Below are positions 7,014 to 15,149 of a DNA stretch of 35,810 nucleotides, in pieces (within the stretch, counting starts at the first letter, position 1; each line of letters begins with the position of its first letter). The notes beneath the pieces are model-generated. The model saw only the letters and a program-made list of their open reading frames with translations. It searched no databases and was not told where the DNA came from. The translations under genes and the position numbers were made by a program. Origin of the DNA: Eubacteriales bacterium (GTDB lineage: Bacteria; Bacillota; Clostridia; Oscillospirales; Butyricicoccaceae); contig JAUNWG010000018.1 of assembly GCA_030540435.1 (NCBI GenBank), forward strand, positions 1 through 35,810. Reading direction: 5' to 3'.

Positions 7014-7160
7014 TGCACTTTTGCGTGTGTTGTTAAATTTCAGACTGTCTCTTCCACTTTTTGTGCGATTTGACTGGAAATGCGTTGCCATGTTTGGTAT
7101 ACTATAGGTAATCTTGATATTTTTCTGAATGAAATACAAAAAGGAATGGTGAGATTTAGA

Positions 7161-8780
7161 ATGAAACTGAGTCTGGAAAACCTGGAAAAAACGGTAAACT
7201 GGAAGGGTTATCGCCTTCCGGACTATGATATTCAGGCCATGCGTGCCAAAACAAAGGAAAAACCCGTCTGGCTGCACATCGGCGCCGGCAATATTTTCCG
7301 CGCCTTCCCCGCAGTTCTTGCGCAGCGTATGCTGACCGCTGGCCTGACCGATAAGGGCATCATCTGCTGTGAAGGATATGACGAGGAGATCATCGACAAG
7401 GCATATCGCCCGTTTGACAACCTGTCCATCTGTGTAACGCTGTATGCGGACGGCGCACTGAAAAAAGAAGTCGTCGGTTCGATCGCAGAGTCCATTAAGA
7501 TGAGTACAGATTTTGACCGCCTGCGTGAGATTTTTGCCTCCCCGTCCCTGCAGATGGTTTCCCTGACTATTACGGAAAAGGCATATTATCTGCGTGGTTC
7601 GGATAAGAAGTATTATCCAGATATTCTGGAGGATATGACCAACGGCCCGGCAGACTGCCAGAGCTTCCTCGGCAAGCTGGCAAGCCTGTGCCTGCATCGT
7701 ATGCATACCTGCGGCACGCCGATCTCTCTGGTGTCAATGGACAACTGCTATAACAACGGTCATCGCCTGCAGCGCGCGATCATTGAGATCGTCAATATCT
7801 GGTTCCATAACGGCAAGATTGACGCCACAGAATTCTCTTATCTGACTGGCCATGTTTTGTTCCCACGCACCATGATCGACAAGATCACGCCGTTCCCGAA
7901 TGCAAAGATCACAGCGATCCTGCGCGCGGATGGACTGGATCAGGTCAAGCCGGTTGTCACAGCAAAGGGCTCCAAGGTCGCTTGTTTCGTCAACACGGAA
8001 TCCCCGCAGTATCTGCTGATCGAAGACCTGTTCCCGAATGGACATCCGCCGCTTGAGCAGCTCGGCATCATCTTTACCTCCGGCCGCATCGTAGAAAAGA
8101 GCATGGAGATGAAGGCATGCTCTACACTGAACCCGATGGATACCGCCATGGCAGCCTATGGCTCCCTGCTCGGTTATGAGACGATCAACTGCACTGTCCG
8201 TGATGATGATATCCGTACCTTTATCACCAATCTGGTGCATGCAGAGTGCATGCCGCTGGGCGCTGATCCGGGCGTACTGGATCCGGATGAATTTGTTCAC
8301 GAGATTCTGACGATTCGTTATCCGAATCCATATCTGAACGATACCTGTGCACGTATTATGACGGATACCTCCCGCAAGGTAGTCACCCGTTACGGCAAGA
8401 TTTTGAGCGATTATTACAACTCCCCAGTGCCGATGCACAAGGTTTCCCGCCTGCGCTTTATCCCGCTTGCGATTGCCGGCTGGCTGCGCTACCTGCTCGG
8501 CATAGACGACAACGGCGATCCGATGGCGATCAGCCCGGATCCAATGCTGGAGGAGCTGCAGAAGCGGCTGGCAGGCATCACACTCGGCGGCGGCGATGCA
8601 GATTATGACCAGCTGTACGCGATCCTGTCCGACCGTACGCTGTTCGGTCTGAATATGTTCGAGGTTGGCTGCGGCGACCGCATTGTGGATTTCTTCAACC
8701 AGCTGATCGCAGGTCCGGGTGCTGTCCGCGCGACCCTGCATAAATATTGCGACGATAAAAACACCGATCTGCTGATCTAA
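7161..8780 (+). CDS. Mannitol dehydrogenase / fructuronate reductase family protein
   Basis: A 539-residue NAD(P)-dependent polyol-specific long-chain dehydrogenase, cytoplasmic. It would interconvert a sugar acid or polyol and its keto form, for example fructuronate and mannonate. The nucleotide-binding motif GAGNIFRAF is at 41-49. The catalytic region reads MKACSTLNPMDTA (K318, N324). Relatives as I recall them carry His three residues after this Asn, but here it is Asp (D327), so activity or mechanism may differ. The ATG at 7161 is preferred over upstream frames because GGTGAG lies 7 bases before it. No uxu or mtl genes are nearby, so the substrate cannot be inferred from context. Confidence 0.85.
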   Translation: MKLSLENLEKTVNWKGYRLPDYDIQAMRAKTKEKPVWLHIGAGNIFRAFPAVLAQRMLTAGLTDKGIICCEGYDEEIIDKAYRPFDNLSICVTLYADGALKKEVVGSIAESIKMSTDFDRLREIFASPSLQMVSLTITEKAYYLRGSDKKYYPDILEDMTNGPADCQSFLGKLASLCLHRMHTCGTPISLVSMDNCYNNGHRLQRAIIEIVNIWFHNGKIDATEFSYLTGHVLFPRTMIDKITPFPNAKITAILRADGLDQVKPVVTAKGSKVACFVNTESPQYLLIEDLFPNGHPPLEQLGIIFTSGRIVEKSMEMKACSTLNPMDTAMAAYGSLLGYETINCTVRDDDIRTFITNLVHAECMPLGADPGVLDPDEFVHEILTIRYPNPYLNDTCARIMTDTSRKVVTRYGKILSDYYNSPVPMHKVSRLRFIPLAIAGWLRYLLGIDDNGDPMAISPDPMLEELQKRLAGITLGGGDADYDQLYAILSDRTLFGLNMFEVGCGDRIVDFFNQLIAGPGAVRATLHKYCDDKNTDLLI

Positions 8781-8782
8781 CC

Positions 8783-8815
8783 CCTTCTTTTCTTTTTTAG
8801 GAAAAGAAAAGAAGG
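8783..8815. repeat. 14-bp inverted repeat of C/T-rich and A/G-rich arms
   Basis: CCTTCTTTTC... and ...GAAAAGAAGG form a nearly perfect A/T-rich stem right after the dehydrogenase stop codon. No T-run follows on the plus strand, so it is a weak terminator at best. The following 100 bases (8816-8924) hold short GC-rich inverted pieces (GCGCTCCCGCGC, TGCCGGACAAAACGGTCCGTCAGG) but no gene. This looks like intergenic repeat material. Confidence 0.5.
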
Positions 8816-8924
8816 CAAAAGAAAACCTCTGCGGTGCGCTCCCGCGCACTGCGAACCTGCCGGACAAAACGGTCCGTCAGGTTGCCGCAATACCATATTA
8901 CTGAAACATCATATCAACAAAAGA

Positions 8925-8959
8925 ACCGGTCACTGCCCGCAGGCAATGGCCGGTTTTTT
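8925..8959 (+). terminator. Intrinsic terminator between convergent genes
   Basis: ACCGGtCAcTGCC and GGCAaTGgCCGGT form a stem with a CGCA loop, followed by a T-run at 8954-8959. It ends the dehydrogenase transcript. On the minus strand the tail is TTCTTTTG, so it may also serve the ABC permease gene that ends at 8962. Confidence 0.85.
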
Positions 8960-8961
8960 CA

Positions 8962-10206
8962 TCATCTGGAAATATGCTTTTGATAGCACCGAACAGTGAG
9001 TACAAGGAACAGCGGAATGGCAATCAGCTCTGCCACAAACATCACAACCGGCGGCCAGAAGCACTTTTGCCCGATATGCAGAAATTCAAATCCCGTAATC
9101 GTATAGGTAAAGCTGTTCATCAGCCCCACCGCACCGGATGGCATAATGCAGCGCAGCCATGCAATCAGCTGACTATTGGTGAGCATATAGAAAATCGATG
9201 GTCCCACCAAAAATCCCAAGGACAAACCGAGTGCCTTGACATTCGAGCAGCACACACTGGACAGGAACAGCGTAAAGCTCGCAGTCGCCAGCAACGACAG
9301 CAACCCCATGCCGGTAATCCAATTCTGCGCGCCGCCGAGCGTCAGATTGACCAATGTCGCCGCCGAGCTGATGATCTGCAATGAGGTCTGACGGCATTCC
9401 CAGCCGAACAACGAATTGGACACCACGGTAAAGATCGTCATGCAGACGGCAAATGTGACGACAAACAACAGCAGTGCGGTAGCAATTTTCGTCACAGCCA
9501 GCCGGATCCTGCCGTGCTTGGTGCAGCGCAGGATATCATCCGAACCGGTCTGATATTCCGAGGAAAAGATCGGCGCAGCAATAAGCGTACAAAAAAAGAC
9601 CAGCAGGAAGACATACATGCCGACATATTCCAATGCATCCGTCGTGTAGCCCGGATAATAGTAAAACGGCTGCTCCACCTTGCTGTACAGCTCCTTTGCC
9701 TGCCGCTGGGCATCTGGATACTTTGACTGCTCCAGCTTCATCAGATCGCCGATGTGCACCGTGCACTGTTCATAAAACCGTGCCGCGTCCTCCTGCGTCA
9801 GATCGGCAACTTCTGGTGCCATGCCGTTCTCATTCGCATAGACCTCCACCAGCCGCCGTGTCAGATGCGTTACCGGAAACAGCTGCTCGACATCCACCTC
9901 CAGTGGAAACTCTTCTTCATACGGATCACCATACTGTTCCACGGTATCCTGATACTGTGCCAGCGCCTTTTCCATCATTTCCGGCGTGATCTCGCCGCTG
10001 TATTCGCTCCGGCGTTCTTTGGCCTCCGCCAGCGCCTGCATCCCGGTGACTTTTGTCTCTCCGCCGTTGCCATCCGGCAAGGTCAGCTTAATATAGGACA
10101 CCGGCAGCCATGCCATCATGATCGACAGCACCAGCGCAATCGCTAAAATCACTATTGTCGAGCGTGTACGCAACACACGCTTGAGCTCCAACCAAAACAA
10201 CCGCAT
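8962..10206 (-). CDS. ABC-2 type transporter permease
   Basis: A 414-residue membrane subunit of an ABC exporter. There is one N-terminal helix (about 17-36), then an outward-facing hydrophilic segment of roughly 150 residues, then about five helices from residue 190 onward. The sequence FSSEYQTGSDDILRC after the second helix is the hallmark of ABC-2 permeases, and the layout (helix, large external loop, helices) is typical. It is the last gene of the operon sigma factor - membrane protein - ATPase - permease, two bases behind the ATPase gene. The substrate is unknown. Confidence 0.88.
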   Translation of the reverse strand: MRLFWLELKRVLRTRSTIVILAIALVLSIMMAWLPVSYIKLTLPDGNGGETKVTGMQALAEAKERRSEYSGEITPEMMEKALAQYQDTVEQYGDPYEEEFPLEVDVEQLFPVTHLTRRLVEVYANENGMAPEVADLTQEDAARFYEQCTVHIGDLMKLEQSKYPDAQRQAKELYSKVEQPFYYYPGYTTDALEYVGMYVFLLVFFCTLIAAPIFSSEYQTGSDDILRCTKHGRIRLAVTKIATALLLFVVTFAVCMTIFTVVSNSLFGWECRQTSLQIISSAATLVNLTLGGAQNWITGMGLLSLLATASFTLFLSSVCCSNVKALGLSLGFLVGPSIFYMLTNSQLIAWLRCIMPSGAVGLMNSFTYTITGFEFLHIGQKCFWPPVVMFVAELIAIPLFLVLTVRCYQKHISR

Positions 10207-10208
10207 TA

Positions 10209-11090
10209 TTATCCCTCCTTATGCGCGTCCTGCGGGAACAGCCACAGGTACAAATCCTCCAGCCGCGGCTCTGCCTGTGCCGAAAGCGGGATTACCGGCG
10301 TATCCGACAAATATCGGATGGAAACCCGGCTGTCCGCTTCATTGCGCAGGCTGGCAATGCACATGCTATGCTCATACTTTGGTACATCCGCAGCATCCAC
10401 ACAAGCCGTCCACACACGGCCCTCCATCTCGCGCACCAGCTCGTTGGTCGTGCCGAATGTGACGATTTTTCCGTCCTTCATGATCGCATTGCGCGTGGCG
10501 ATATATTCCACATCGGACACAATATGCGTCGAGATGAGCACAATGCGGTCATGTGCAAACTCAGACAGCAGATTGCGGAACCGCACGCGCTCTCCGGGAT
10601 CCAGTCCGCTTGTCGGCTCATCCAGCACAAGCACCTCCGGTTCATTGAGCAGCGCCTGCGCGATGCCGACACGCCGTTTCATACCGCCGGACAGCTTGAT
10701 GATCTTTTTATTGCGCACATCGCCCAGCGTCAGCGTTTCCAGCAGCGTGTCAATGCGCTTTTCTCCCTCTGCCTTTGGCAGACCCTTGAGGGCTGCGATA
10801 TAGTCCAGGTAGCTTTTTACTGTAAATTCTGGATAAAAGCCAAATTCCTGCGGCAGATAACCGAACACATCGCGCCATGCTGCACCCAATGCGCCGATTT
10901 CGATGCCGTCATATCGGATCTCTCCCGCTGTCGGCTGGAGGATGCCGGCGATCATGCGCATCAGTGTGGTTTTTCCCGCACCGTTTGCGCCGAGCAGCCC
11001 CCATACGCCAGGCGTTAGCTGCAGGCTGACGTCATCCACCGCGGTTTTATCCTTGAATTGTTTGGTCATATGGTCAATGATTAGCTCCAT
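10209..11090 (-). CDS. ABC transporter ATP-binding protein
   Basis: A 293-residue exporter ATPase. Walker A is GANGAGKTT (34-42), the Q-loop region is YLPQEFG (79-85), the signature is canonical LSGGMKRR (133-140), Walker B is VLVLDEP (D157, E158) and the switch histidine is in ISTHIVSD. The last 70 residues form the accessory tail common in ABC-2 systems. It lies 18 bases after the membrane protein gene and 2 bases before the permease gene. Unlike the ATPases at 4889 and 28006, its signature is fully canonical. Control by the sigma factor at the operon head is inferred. Confidence 0.92.
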   Translation of the reverse strand: MELIIDHMTKQFKDKTAVDDVSLQLTPGVWGLLGANGAGKTTLMRMIAGILQPTAGEIRYDGIEIGALGAAWRDVFGYLPQEFGFYPEFTVKSYLDYIAALKGLPKAEGEKRIDTLLETLTLGDVRNKKIIKLSGGMKRRVGIAQALLNEPEVLVLDEPTSGLDPGERVRFRNLLSEFAHDRIVLISTHIVSDVEYIATRNAIMKDGKIVTFGTTNELVREMEGRVWTACVDAADVPKYEHSMCIASLRNEADSRVSIRYLSDTPVIPLSAQAEPRLEDLYLWLFPQDAHKEG

Positions 11091-11108
11091 ATTCCTTCCT
11101 CCTTTGTG

Positions 11109-11867
11109 TTATCCCATCGCTGGGCTACTGGTGTGCGCCAGATGGTACACCTGTACAGCACACAGCAACACCAGACCGATGCACAGCGCACCACAGCCGA
11201 TACCGAACTGCTGCGGATACCAGCTGAAATGCAGCATCAGACGCATCACCAGCACCAAGCCGCCCCCGAGCACGACACCCAACACAGGGAACCGCTCGAG
11301 CGGCACGCGCCTGAGCAGTGCCAAATCGCCGCATGCAGTCGCAAGACACGGTATACATACATACAACACCGCACAGCCGACGCCGAGCCAACGATGCCCG
11401 ATCACAACCCCTACGGTCGCAGCCAACGTGAGCAGCATACCTGCCCCGATAAACAACAGGCGTGCCAGCAGCAGCTGTGCACCGGAAAAATAGCAGGCGT
11501 GCTCCATTTCATACATGCGATAGCGCACCGAGCGGCATACCAGCGGGATCGCCGCTGTGACAGTTGCAACGCCGCAGCAGCCGAGCAAAAATGGCAGCAA
11601 TCGCAGTGTAAACAGGATGTTTGCATTCGCCTGTACGAGGTTCAGCCCGCAGAGCAACGCAAGCATGACAAGCCCCTGCCAAAGCCACATGCGGATACCA
11701 GAAAGCCTCGCCTGTAATACAATAAACCGTCCAAATCCGATGCGCGGCCGAAGTGGCTTTGCCGCATAGTGCATCCGCACTGCCTGCACGGTCTGTTCGA
11801 CCCGTGCAGCATCCACTGCCGTTTGGGTATGCAGTGCGGCAGACAGCCGCTTTTCCAATGACTTCAT
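11109..11867 (-). CDS. Multi-pass membrane protein, partner of ECF sigma factor (possible anti-sigma)
   Basis: A 252-residue protein not recognised as a named family. About 65 charged N-terminal residues (MKSLEKRLSAALHTQ...) should lie in the cytoplasm, followed by about six hydrophobic helices. ATG 11867 is chosen because GGAAGGAGG precedes it by six bases and it overlaps the sigma gene stop as ATGA; the longer open frame to 12356 is only read-through of the sigma gene in another frame. Being second behind an ECF sigma gene and translationally coupled to it is the usual place of an anti-sigma factor, and a cytoplasmic N-terminus fits that. It has no zinc-binding anti-sigma motif. It could equally be a third subunit of the transporter. 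Confidence 0.7.
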   Translation of the reverse strand: MKSLEKRLSAALHTQTAVDAARVEQTVQAVRMHYAAKPLRPRIGFGRFIVLQARLSGIRMWLWQGLVMLALLCGLNLVQANANILFTLRLLPFLLGCCGVATVTAAIPLVCRSVRYRMYEMEHACYFSGAQLLLARLLFIGAGMLLTLAATVGVVIGHRWLGVGCAVLYVCIPCLATACGDLALLRRVPLERFPVLGVVLGGGLVLVMRLMLHFSWYPQQFGIGCGALCIGLVLLCAVQVYHLAHTSSPAMG

Positions 11868-12385
11868 TCCCATCCTCCTTCCGAAAGCGTGGATTTTAAT
11901 TTCGTTAGTGCCGCACGCAGCCGCGACTGCACCGTGCGCAACGGCAGGCCGGTGACCTCTGCCATCTCCCGCAGGGTGAGCTGTTGTGCAAACCGCAGCA
12001 GTACCAGTTCCCGCTGCTCCGGCGGCAGAGCCGACACAAGGCGCTGCAGGTCTGCGTCCTCCTCCGCCCTGTGATATCCATCCTCTGTCACAGTCAGCCC
12101 CTCCGGCAGCGGGACTGCCGACGTCCATTTTCTCCGCTGCATGTCCACACAGGTGTTGGCGGCAATGCGGTATAAAAAAGCACGAAAGTACTGGTGGGTA
12201 TAGCTCTGCAAATGCCGTATCATTTTGATAAACGTCTCCTGTGCGGCATCTTCGGCACTCTGCCGGTCGGGTGCATGCCAGAGACAATAGCGCAGGATAT
12301 CCGGATAATACATCCGAACCAGCTCGTCCAACGCCTCCGCGTCCCCGGCTTTGCATCGTTTGATTAGTTGATCTTCACGCGTCAA
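11864..12385 (-). CDS. ECF-type RNA polymerase sigma factor
   Basis: A 173-residue sigma-70 family protein with only regions 2 and 4. Region 2 includes MYYPDILRYC and AEDAAQETFIKMIRHL, with FRAFLYRIAANTCVDMQRR. Region 4 is LPPEQRELVLLRFAQQLTLREMAEVTG..., ending in RLRAALTKLKS. The start is taken as TTG 12385, since AGGAGG stands six bases upstream; the frame extends to a GTG at 12421 without such a site. The stop overlaps the next gene by four bases. It probably directs its own operon, including the ABC exporter, in response to an envelope signal. I could not identify the operon promoter with confidence. Confidence 0.92.
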   Translation of the reverse strand: MTREDQLIKRCKAGDAEALDELVRMYYPDILRYCLWHAPDRQSAEDAAQETFIKMIRHLQSYTHQYFRAFLYRIAANTCVDMQRRKWTSAVPLPEGLTVTEDGYHRAEEDADLQRLVSALPPEQRELVLLRFAQQLTLREMAEVTGLPLRTVQSRLRAALTKLKSTLSEGGWE

Positions 12386-12544
12386 GATGTCCCTCCTGTA
12401 GATATGAAAGCGTCCTTTCACTTATTACAACGTCTGGGGGCTGTAAAATGATTGAGCTGACGGACATTTTTTGAAAAATTTTTTCTCAGCTGTGCACGAT
12501 TCACGCCGAAAAGCGTTTTGCATCATGTCAACGGACGAAAAATG

Positions 12545-12576
12545 AAAAACCGCAGGCTTCTCACGAAACCTGCGGT
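12545..12576 (-). terminator. Terminator after rplL
   Basis: The stem ACCGCAGGtTT / AgCCTGCGGT lies at 12549-12576, followed on the minus strand by TTTTTCATTTTTC. It ends the ribosomal protein transcript about 30 bases past the rplL stop codon. Confidence 0.9.
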
Positions 12577-12608
12577 AATTTTCTTTGTAAAATTGATGTA
12601 AGAAAAAC

Positions 12609-12977
12609 TTACTTCAGCTCTACAGAAGCGCCAGCCTCTTCCAGCTGCTTCTTGATGTCCTCAGCCTCATCCTTGGATGCGCCTTCCTTGATGGTGGACG
12701 GAGCCTCGTCAACCTTAGCCTTAGCTTCCTTCAGGCCCAGGCCGGTGATTGCACGGACAACCTTGATAACGTTGATCTTCTTGTCGCCTGCAGAAGTCAG
12801 GACAACGTCGAACTCGGACTTCTCCTCAGCAGCAGCTGCTTCGCCGCCTGCTGCAGCGCCTGCAACAGCAACCGGAGTAGCAGATACGCCAAATTCTTCT
12901 TCCAGAGCCTTAACCAGCTCAGCCAGTTCCAGAACCTTCAGTTCCTTGACGGCATCAATAATTTCATTGACAGTCAT
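12609..12977 (-). CDS. rplL: 50S ribosomal protein L7/L12
   Basis: A 122-residue stalk protein that recruits translation GTPases. It has the N-terminal dimerisation helices ([18 protein letters not shown]), an alanine/glycine-rich hinge (about 38-52) and the C-terminal domain with [17 protein letters not shown] and [18 protein letters not shown] 12977 has GGAGG at the right distance; the frame open to 12992 is not used. It is co-transcribed with rplJ. Unusually it is the last gene of the cluster. Confidence 0.98.
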   Translation of the reverse strand: MTVNEIIDAVKELKVLELAELVKALEEEFGVSATPVAVAGAAAGGEAAAAEEKSEFDVVLTSAGDKKINVIKVVRAITGLGLKEAKAKVDEAPSTIKEGASKDEAEDIKKQLEEAGASVELK

Positions 12978-13049
12978 GGTAGTAACCTCCAAATTTCAAA
13001 ATTAAATGTGTGGGGTATGCGGGAATGTCAAATTCCCAGTGTGCAGAAA

Positions 13050-13610
13050 TTACTCTGCTGCTTCTTCAGCAGCTTCTGCCTTGCCGACCAGCGTGGAAAC
13101 CAGTGCTTCCTGGTCTGCCTCGCCCTTCTCAGCGATTGCATTAAGCGCAATAGCGAGCTGCATGATCGGGTAATTGAAGCTGTAGAGTGTCTGTGCGATG
13201 AGCACTTCCTTGCTCGGCAGCTTAGCCAGCTCGTCGATCTTGGATACCGGTACAACAGCACCCTCGAGGAAGCCGGTCTTGATGGTAAAGTTCTCGTGAT
13301 CCTTTGCGAACTTAGACAGGATCTTAGCCGGTGCAACAACATCATCCGAGCTGATTGCAATGGCGGTAGTGCCATTCAGATGCTCGACCATGTCATGGAA
13401 ACCGACCTCTTCCGCAGCGAACTTCAGCATAGTGTTCTTAACAACGGAGTATTCCACACCAGCTTCGCGCAGCTCCTTACGGAGAGCGGTATCGTCTGCT
13501 ACGTTGATGCCCTTGTAATCAACCAGGACACCAGCCGGGGAATTCTTGATCTTTTCAACCAGAGAAGCAACCTGTGCCTTCTTCTGTTCCAGAACCTTTG
13601 CGTTAGGCAT
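13050..13610 (-). CDS. rplJ: 50S ribosomal protein L10
   Basis: A 186-residue stalk base protein that anchors L7/L12 dimers to 23S rRNA. The start MPNAKVLEQKKAQVASL at 13610 follows GGAGGTGAAA; the long upstream open frame to 13760 is just the leader. Typical pieces include GVLVDYKGINVADDTALRKELR, YSVVKNTML and the C-terminal alanine/glutamate-rich L7/L12-binding helix. It has a strong promoter and an attenuating leader of its own, so rplJL can be expressed apart from rplKA. Confidence 0.97.
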   Translation of the reverse strand: MPNAKVLEQKKAQVASLVEKIKNSPAGVLVDYKGINVADDTALRKELREAGVEYSVVKNTMLKFAAEEVGFHDMVEHLNGTTAIAISSDDVVAPAKILSKFAKDHENFTIKTGFLEGAVVPVSKIDELAKLPSKEVLIAQTLYSFNYPIMQLAIALNAIAEKGEADQEALVSTLVGKAEAAEEAAE

Positions 13611-13639
13611 AGTCTGTTTCACCTCCATAAAAAGTGATA

Positions 13640-13782
13640 CGGGGACATGAAAAAATGCCCTCCTGTCCAAAGACCGGAGGGCATGAAAAATCATCAGATG
13701 AATCTCATCAAAATGCTTGCCTCGGCAGGATGGCAAATGCCGGTTAGGATGGTTGTCCATCTCCTGCTGTCTTTGAACGAGC
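13640..13782 (-). ncRNA. Ribosomal protein L10 leader with attenuator
   Basis: The untranslated leader of rplJ on the minus strand, from the start point near 13782 to the L10 ribosome binding site. It carries the features of the Firmicute L10 leader family, including the segment CCTGCCGAGGCAAGC. It ends in a terminator hairpin, ATGCCCTCC / GGAGGGCAT (13655-13684) followed by TTTTTT. Binding of L10 (or L10-L12) to the upstream part is known to favour termination in this family. Family assignment is by recognition of layout. Confidence 0.8.
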
Positions 13783-13788
13783 TATTAC

Positions 13789-13817
13789 AGTATAACAGCC
13801 CTGTTCCATTCTGTCAA
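13789..13817 (-). promoter_or_regulatory. Promoter of rplJ-rplL
   Basis: On the minus strand, perfect TTGACA (13812-13817) and TATACT (13789-13794) are 17 bases apart, positioned between rplA and the L10 leader. Confidence 0.88.
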
Positions 13818-13834
13818 GGCTTTTTTCAAATAAA

Positions 13835-14530
13835 TTAGTTGGTCAGCTTTGCAGCGTTTACCTTGACACCCGGGCCCATGGTCGAAGCAACGACGCAGGA
13901 GCGGATATACTGGCCCTTTGCTGCTGCCGGCTTTGCCTTGATGATAGCGCTCATCAGGGTGTTGAAGTTCTCAGCCAGCTTCTCAACGCCGAAGGAAACC
14001 TTGCCGATCGGGCAGTGGATGATGTTGGTCTTGTCCAGACGGTACTCAATCTTACCAGCCTTTGCGTCCTGAACAGCCTTTGCAACGTCCATCGTAACGG
14101 TGCCAGCCTTCGGGTTCGGCATCAGGCCCTTCGGGCCAAGTACACGACCCAGACGGCCAACCAGACCCATCATGTCCGGGCTTGCGATAACAACATCATA
14201 ATCGAAGAAGTTTTCCTTCTGGATGCGCTGAACCATATCCTCAGCGCCAACAAACTCTGCGCCAGCGTCGATCGCTGCCTGTGCCTTATCGCCCTTAGCG
14301 AAAACAAGTACGCGAACATTCTTACCGGTGCCGTTCGGCAGGACGATAGCGCCGCGAACCTGCTGGTCAGCATGACGGGAGTCAACGCCCAGCTTTACAT
14401 GAATTTCAACTGTTTCATCGAACTTAGCCTTTGCGGTATTGATGACCATACCCAGAGCCTCGTCGGTGTCATAGAGCTTGCTGCGATCTACGAGCTTTGC
14501 GCTCTCAATATACTTTTTACCTTTGCGCAC
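13835..14530 (-). CDS. rplA: 50S ribosomal protein L1
   Basis: A 231-residue protein of the mobile L1 stalk, which helps release deacylated tRNA from the E site and also represses its own mRNA. Family patterns include [28 protein letters not shown] and [20 protein letters not shown]. It begins with GTG (14530), preceded by AAAGGAGG. It follows rplK by about 100 bases that contain an L1-type binding motif. Confidence 0.98.
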   Translation of the reverse strand: MRKGKKYIESAKLVDRSKLYDTDEALGMVINTAKAKFDETVEIHVKLGVDSRHADQQVRGAIVLPNGTGKNVRVLVFAKGDKAQAAIDAGAEFVGAEDMVQRIQKENFFDYDVVIASPDMMGLVGRLGRVLGPKGLMPNPKAGTVTMDVAKAVQDAKAGKIEYRLDKTNIIHCPIGKVSFGVEKLAENFNTLMSAIIKAKPAAAKGQYIRSCVVASTMGPGVKVNAAKLTN

Positions 14531-14539
14531 GATAAATAT

Positions 14540-14606
14540 CCTCCTTTAGTGGTTAATTCGGAAGCAATGTTCCTCCCACCAGACGGCACAGCTGCCGTCA
14601 GCAAAT
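14540..14606 (-). promoter_or_regulatory. Probable L1-binding leader motif before rplA
   Basis: On the minus strand a small hairpin (GACGGCAGCTGTGCCGTC) is followed by GGTGGGAGGAACATTGCTTCC and then ACCAC, just ahead of the ribosome binding site. The GGTGGGAG - stem - ACCAC frame is repeated before rplK (15078-15140). This is the style of L1 autoregulatory sites in Firmicutes. The assignment is inferred from memory of such leaders. Confidence 0.5.
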
Positions 14607-14632
14607 GAATATGAATAACTCAGGTCTCGAAA

Positions 14633-15058
14633 TTACTCAGAGACAGTGATGCCCATGGAACGGGCGGTGCCTGCGATCATGCTCATAGCAGCCTCGACAG
14701 AAGCAGCGTTGAGGTCAGGCATCTTGGTTTCTGCGATCTTGCGGACGTCCTCAATGCTGATAGACGCAACCTTGGTCTTGTTCGGAACTGCGGAACCGCT
14801 CTGGATGTTGCATGCCTTCTTGATGAGCACTGCAGCCGGAGGGGTCTTGGTAACGAAGGAGAACGAACGGTCTGCGTATACAGTGATAACGACCGGAATG
14901 ATCATGCCTGCGTCATTCTTGGTGCGCTCGTTGAATTCCTTGGTGAAGGCCATGATGTTTACACCATGCTGGCCCAGCGCCGGACCTACCGGAGGAGCCG
15001 GAGTTGCCTTACCTGCCGGAATCTGAAGCTTAATAAATCCTACTACTTTCTGTGCCAT
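14633..15058 (-). CDS. rplK: 50S ribosomal protein L11
   Basis: A 141-residue protein of the GTPase-associated centre, bound near the thiopeptide site on 23S rRNA. The N-terminal domain shows the proline-rich [20 protein letters not shown] and the RNA-binding domain shows [27 protein letters not shown] lies in front of the ATG. It follows nusG in the conserved order. Confidence 0.98.
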   Translation of the reverse strand: MAQKVVGFIKLQIPAGKATPAPPVGPALGQHGVNIMAFTKEFNERTKNDAGMIIPVVITVYADRSFSFVTKTPPAAVLIKKACNIQSGSAVPNKTKVASISIEDVRKIAETKMPDLNAASVEAAMSMIAGTARSMGITVSE

Positions 15059-15077
15059 TTGTATAGCACCTCCTTGA

Positions 15078-15140
15078 AAAATGTGGTAATGGCGAGACGC
15101 TTGTCATCCTTTTGGATGGACGCGCTCTCCCACCTGCCAA
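15078..15140 (-). promoter_or_regulatory. Probable L1-binding leader motif before rplK
   Basis: Read on the minus strand: GGTGGGAGA, then a stem (CATCC-AAAA-GGATG within a larger pairing), then TCGCCATTACCAC. The outer frame GGTGGGAG...ACCAC is the same as in the leader of rplA. It lies between nusG and rplK, with the rplK ribosome binding site just beyond. The role in L1 feedback is inferred. Confidence 0.5.
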
Positions 15141-15149
15141 ATGAGGTTT

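Noticed and set aside
7734..8867. 377-residue minus-strand frame opposite the polyol dehydrogenase
   Set aside because: It overlaps a full-length recognised enzyme and continues through its terminator region; the composition is typical of an antisense frame.
10221..11018. 265-residue plus-strand frame opposite an ABC ATPase
   Set aside because: The minus strand carries all ATPase motifs; this frame has no start signal.
11868..12356. 5' extension of the membrane protein frame inside the sigma factor gene
   Set aside because: The extension is in another frame of a well-supported sigma gene, and a strong ribosome binding site with ATGA overlap supports the start at 11867.
13611..13760. 5' extension of the L10 frame
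   Set aside because: The region is the L10 leader and attenuator; L10 has normal length from 13610.
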